From Shimia sp022448905 (GTDB lineage Bacteria; Pseudomonadota; Alphaproteobacteria; Rhodobacterales; Rhodobacteraceae), in contig NZ_CP138953.1 in NCBI RefSeq assembly GCF_047126315.1, positions 558,001 through 622,000 on the forward strand: a stretch of DNA of 64,000 bases, given 5' to 3'. The translations under genes were made by a program, and so were the position numbers. The notes under the pieces are model-generated. The model did no database searches. It saw nothing but the letters and a program-made list of their open reading frames with translations, and was not told where the DNA came from. Positions 62,780 to 64,000 of this stretch are shown in pieces (the first letter of the stretch is position 1; the number at the start of each line of letters is the position of its first letter).

Positions 62780-63097
62780 CTAGCCTTCGATTCCTTCAGG
62801 CGGCAGCACCGCCTCTTGCTGAAACCAGTCTGTTCCGGCGGCCAGGATGCAGGACACCCCCTGCGCATTGGTCATGATCACCGTAAATGTCCCGGTTTTC
62901 TCTGATGACCACACTTCCAGCATCGTCATCTTATTGTCGTGGCTGCCTTGCAGCCCGCCAGCCACCATGGCTTCAGCGTATTTGCTCTGCAAACGCTTCA
63001 CCACGAGGTCTCTGTCCGCACATCCGGCGGCGATCGCCGGTGGGGCTGCTGCGGCCATGCCAAACAGCAGGGCTGCTCCAACTATTCTCTTAAACAT
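62780..63097 (-). CDS. Small exported protein of unknown function
   Basis: 105 residues from ATG 63097 with AAGGAGAG upstream. Signal peptide MFKRIVGAALLFGMAAAAPPAIA-AG, then a short mature part with two cysteines (AGCADRDLV and GVSCILAAG) and a tryptophan segment (LEVWSSEKTGTFTVIMTN), suggesting a small disulphide-bonded periplasmic domain. No recognised family. Longer open sequence to 63301 lacks coding character. 68 bases upstream of ahcY in the same direction. Confidence 0.75.
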   Translation of the reverse strand: MFKRIVGAALLFGMAAAAPPAIAAGCADRDLVVKRLQSKYAEAMVAGGLQGSHDNKMTMLEVWSSEKTGTFTVIMTNAQGVSCILAAGTDWFQQEAVLPPEGIEG

Positions 63098-63535
63098 AGC
63101 GCTCTCCTTTCTCGCGCAGATTGGCCCATTGGGCGCAATACATTGAGGTTTGGAGAGGGGGACACGCGGGAGGAAGCCGATGTAGAAACGTGCCCCCCTC
63201 GCTAGTAACGTCGGTATCGCGGTGCGCTTTTTCAAAACACGCCTGATCACGTTGTTTTGTGGCAGCACGTGATCCCGACTACAAAATAGGGTGCGCCTCA
63301 AATATGGCCAAAATGTGGCGGCGCCTCATTTTGCAGCAAACAGCCCTATCCGAAGGTCAGACTCCCCTGACTGTTAAGACATTCGTAACCAAGGTATAAG
63401 AAACCTTTATTTGTTAGGTTTTTGGTCATGAATTTCCCGCCACTAAGGGCCATGTTTCGGTCTGCTTTCTTCATCCCTGCCGTCTTGCTGATGGGCACTG
63501 TTATCGTACTCGTGAGTTCGGTTGTTTCCGTCCAA
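63098..63535. other. Intergenic region near the right edge
   Basis: About 440 bases with no full gene apart from the short membrane-helix frame listed separately at 63428-63541. Includes AT-richer sequence (63350-63430). Must contain the promoter of the small exported protein gene. No hairpin-plus-T-run terminator or known operator was identified. Confidence 0.4.
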
Positions 63536-63541
63536 CTATGA
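63428..63541 (+). pseudogene. Possible truncated membrane-protein start
   Basis: A 37-codon frame, MNFPPLRAMFRSAFFIPAVL and onward, encoding a basic N-terminus and one convincing membrane helix (FFIPAVLLMGTVIVLVSSVV), then stopping abruptly. It looks like the first helix of a longer membrane protein whose remainder is gone. Its last bases overlap the 3' end of the convergent Imm26-like gene, so the junction may be a recombination boundary. A genuine 37-residue membrane protein is also possible. Confidence 0.3.
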
Positions 63542-64000
63542 CGGCAATCGTTCAAAGTCCGATTTCATCCGCGCCAGCGGTGGACGGGGTGTGCCTGGGA
63601 GCAACATTGTGTCCAGATACTTCGGGTTTGCCCAATCATCCCAAGCCCTGAGCCCAAAGCAGGCACAAAGGAACTTAGTGACATTACGTCCACCAAAGAT
63701 TTCTGTGCCGATGAACCCAACTTTGCGCGCGGCTTGGAGGTCTACAAAGCTTTCAATTGGCAAAATCGGCGCGCTGCTGACCCTTTGCCATTCCGGCATT
63801 CTAAAGCTGTCCGCCGTGACAAACTGCACTGAAATCACGTCCCTCTGATCCAGTTCTTCGACGTGACTATGCTCGTGCAGCGGCACCATCGTAAAGGCAC
63901 AGAGATAGCTTCCCATTGCATCAGCTTCGTAAGACAACACTTGGGCAACAACACAAAAGCCCTCAAGCAACTCAATGGAAAATATTTCACCGGGCAAGAC
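63536..64000 (-). CDS. Imm26-like protein, 5' end outside window
   Basis: The frame is open at the right edge; 154 residues are visible up to the stop at 63536. The segment PGEIFSIELLEGFCVVAQVLSYEADAMGSYLCAF resembles the opening strand pair of immunity protein 26 (GDIFxIPLxDG-type), followed by a C-terminal MPEWQRVSSAPILPIESF portion. Imm26 proteins guard against polymorphic toxins, but orphan copies are common. The toxin, if any, would lie beyond the edge. TTG at 63997 is not the likely start. Confidence 0.5.
   Translation of the reverse strand, partial: VLPGEIFSIELLEGFCVVAQVLSYEADAMGSYLCAFTMVPLHEHSHVEELDQRDVISVQFVTADSFRMPEWQRVSSAPILPIESFVDLQAARKVGFIGTEIFGGRNVTKFLCACFGLRAWDDWANPKYLDTMLLPGTPRPPLARMKSDFERLPS

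Noticed and set aside
61566..62783. A 405-codon plus-strand frame opposite ahcY
   Set aside because: Antisense shadow of a highly conserved housekeeping gene.

Overview
The window looks like chromosomal DNA from a marine alphaproteobacterium of the family Rhodobacteraceae (Roseobacter group). This is inferred from gene content and order, not from a marker-gene search. The pointers are serB divergent from serC-serA, a hemD-Mic60-hemY cluster divergent from tsaD-gpsA, a nag/aga-type and an agl-type ABC sugar operon with their own regulators, a Hint-domain protein, IalB-like and DUF2853 proteins, and GC-rich codon use with many ATGA-type overlaps. There is no plasmid, phage or IS backbone, no rRNA and no CRISPR array; one tRNA gene (Thr, CGT) is present.

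Layout. (1) 1-4.7 kb, minus strand: surface-glycan-like genes. These are a partial DUF115/GT42-like protein, an inositol-monophosphatase-family protein and a large repeat protein ending in the same DUF115/GT42-like fold, with a 0.7 kb stretch lacking any recognisable gene between them. (2) 5-10 kb: rlmN, a small ABM-like protein plus a frameshifted YafY/WYL-type regulator behind a perfect operator-like dyad, a Hint protein, an IalB-like secreted protein, an asparaginase and a YCII protein. (3) 10.2-14.1 kb, minus strand: a tightly overlapping three-gene operon (polysaccharide pyruvyl transferase, bifunctional CDP-ribitol synthase like Haemophilus Acs1/Bcs1, TagF-like polyol-phosphate transferase). 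It suggests a teichoic-acid-like ribitol-phosphate surface polymer. (4) 14.4-20.2 kb: TauE-like exporter, serB, L-lactate dehydrogenase, serC with a structured leader, serA. (5) 20.2-22.8 kb: ClpP-like protease plus PPP phosphatase, an ABC ATPase that has lost its catalytic motifs, tRNA-Thr.

(6) 22.8-36.9 kb: amino-sugar island. A beta-N-acetylhexosaminidase and a GntR regulator are divergent from a 10-gene operon: two permeases, binding protein, ATPase, Gfo/Idh oxidoreductase, two SIS-domain deaminase/isomerases, ROK kinase, GatZ/KbaZ-like protein, NagA and CutC-like protein. Together these would take GlcNAc/GalNAc from oligosaccharides to fructose-6-P/tagatose-6-P. GatZ without its partner GatY is the odd element. 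(7) 36.9-46.3 kb: alpha/beta-glucoside island. LacI regulator plus GH1 glucosidase are divergent from aglE-F-G-A-K, with CAAAGCGCTTTG operators at both promoters and a strong terminator. (8) 46.4-51 kb: a PhnD-like periplasmic sensor coupled to a hybrid histidine kinase, and a D-amino-acid dehydrogenase-type oxidoreductase. (9) 51-58 kb: hemY, Mic60-like and hemD (minus) divergent from tsaD-gpsA-yciI-EVE-DUF1761. (10) 58-64 kb: DUF2853, oxidoreductase plus VOC protein, an isolated papain-like protein, ahcY, a small exported protein, and an Imm26-like partial gene at the right edge beside what may be a truncated membrane-protein gene.

All functions are read from sequence motifs and family knowledge; no database search was possible.
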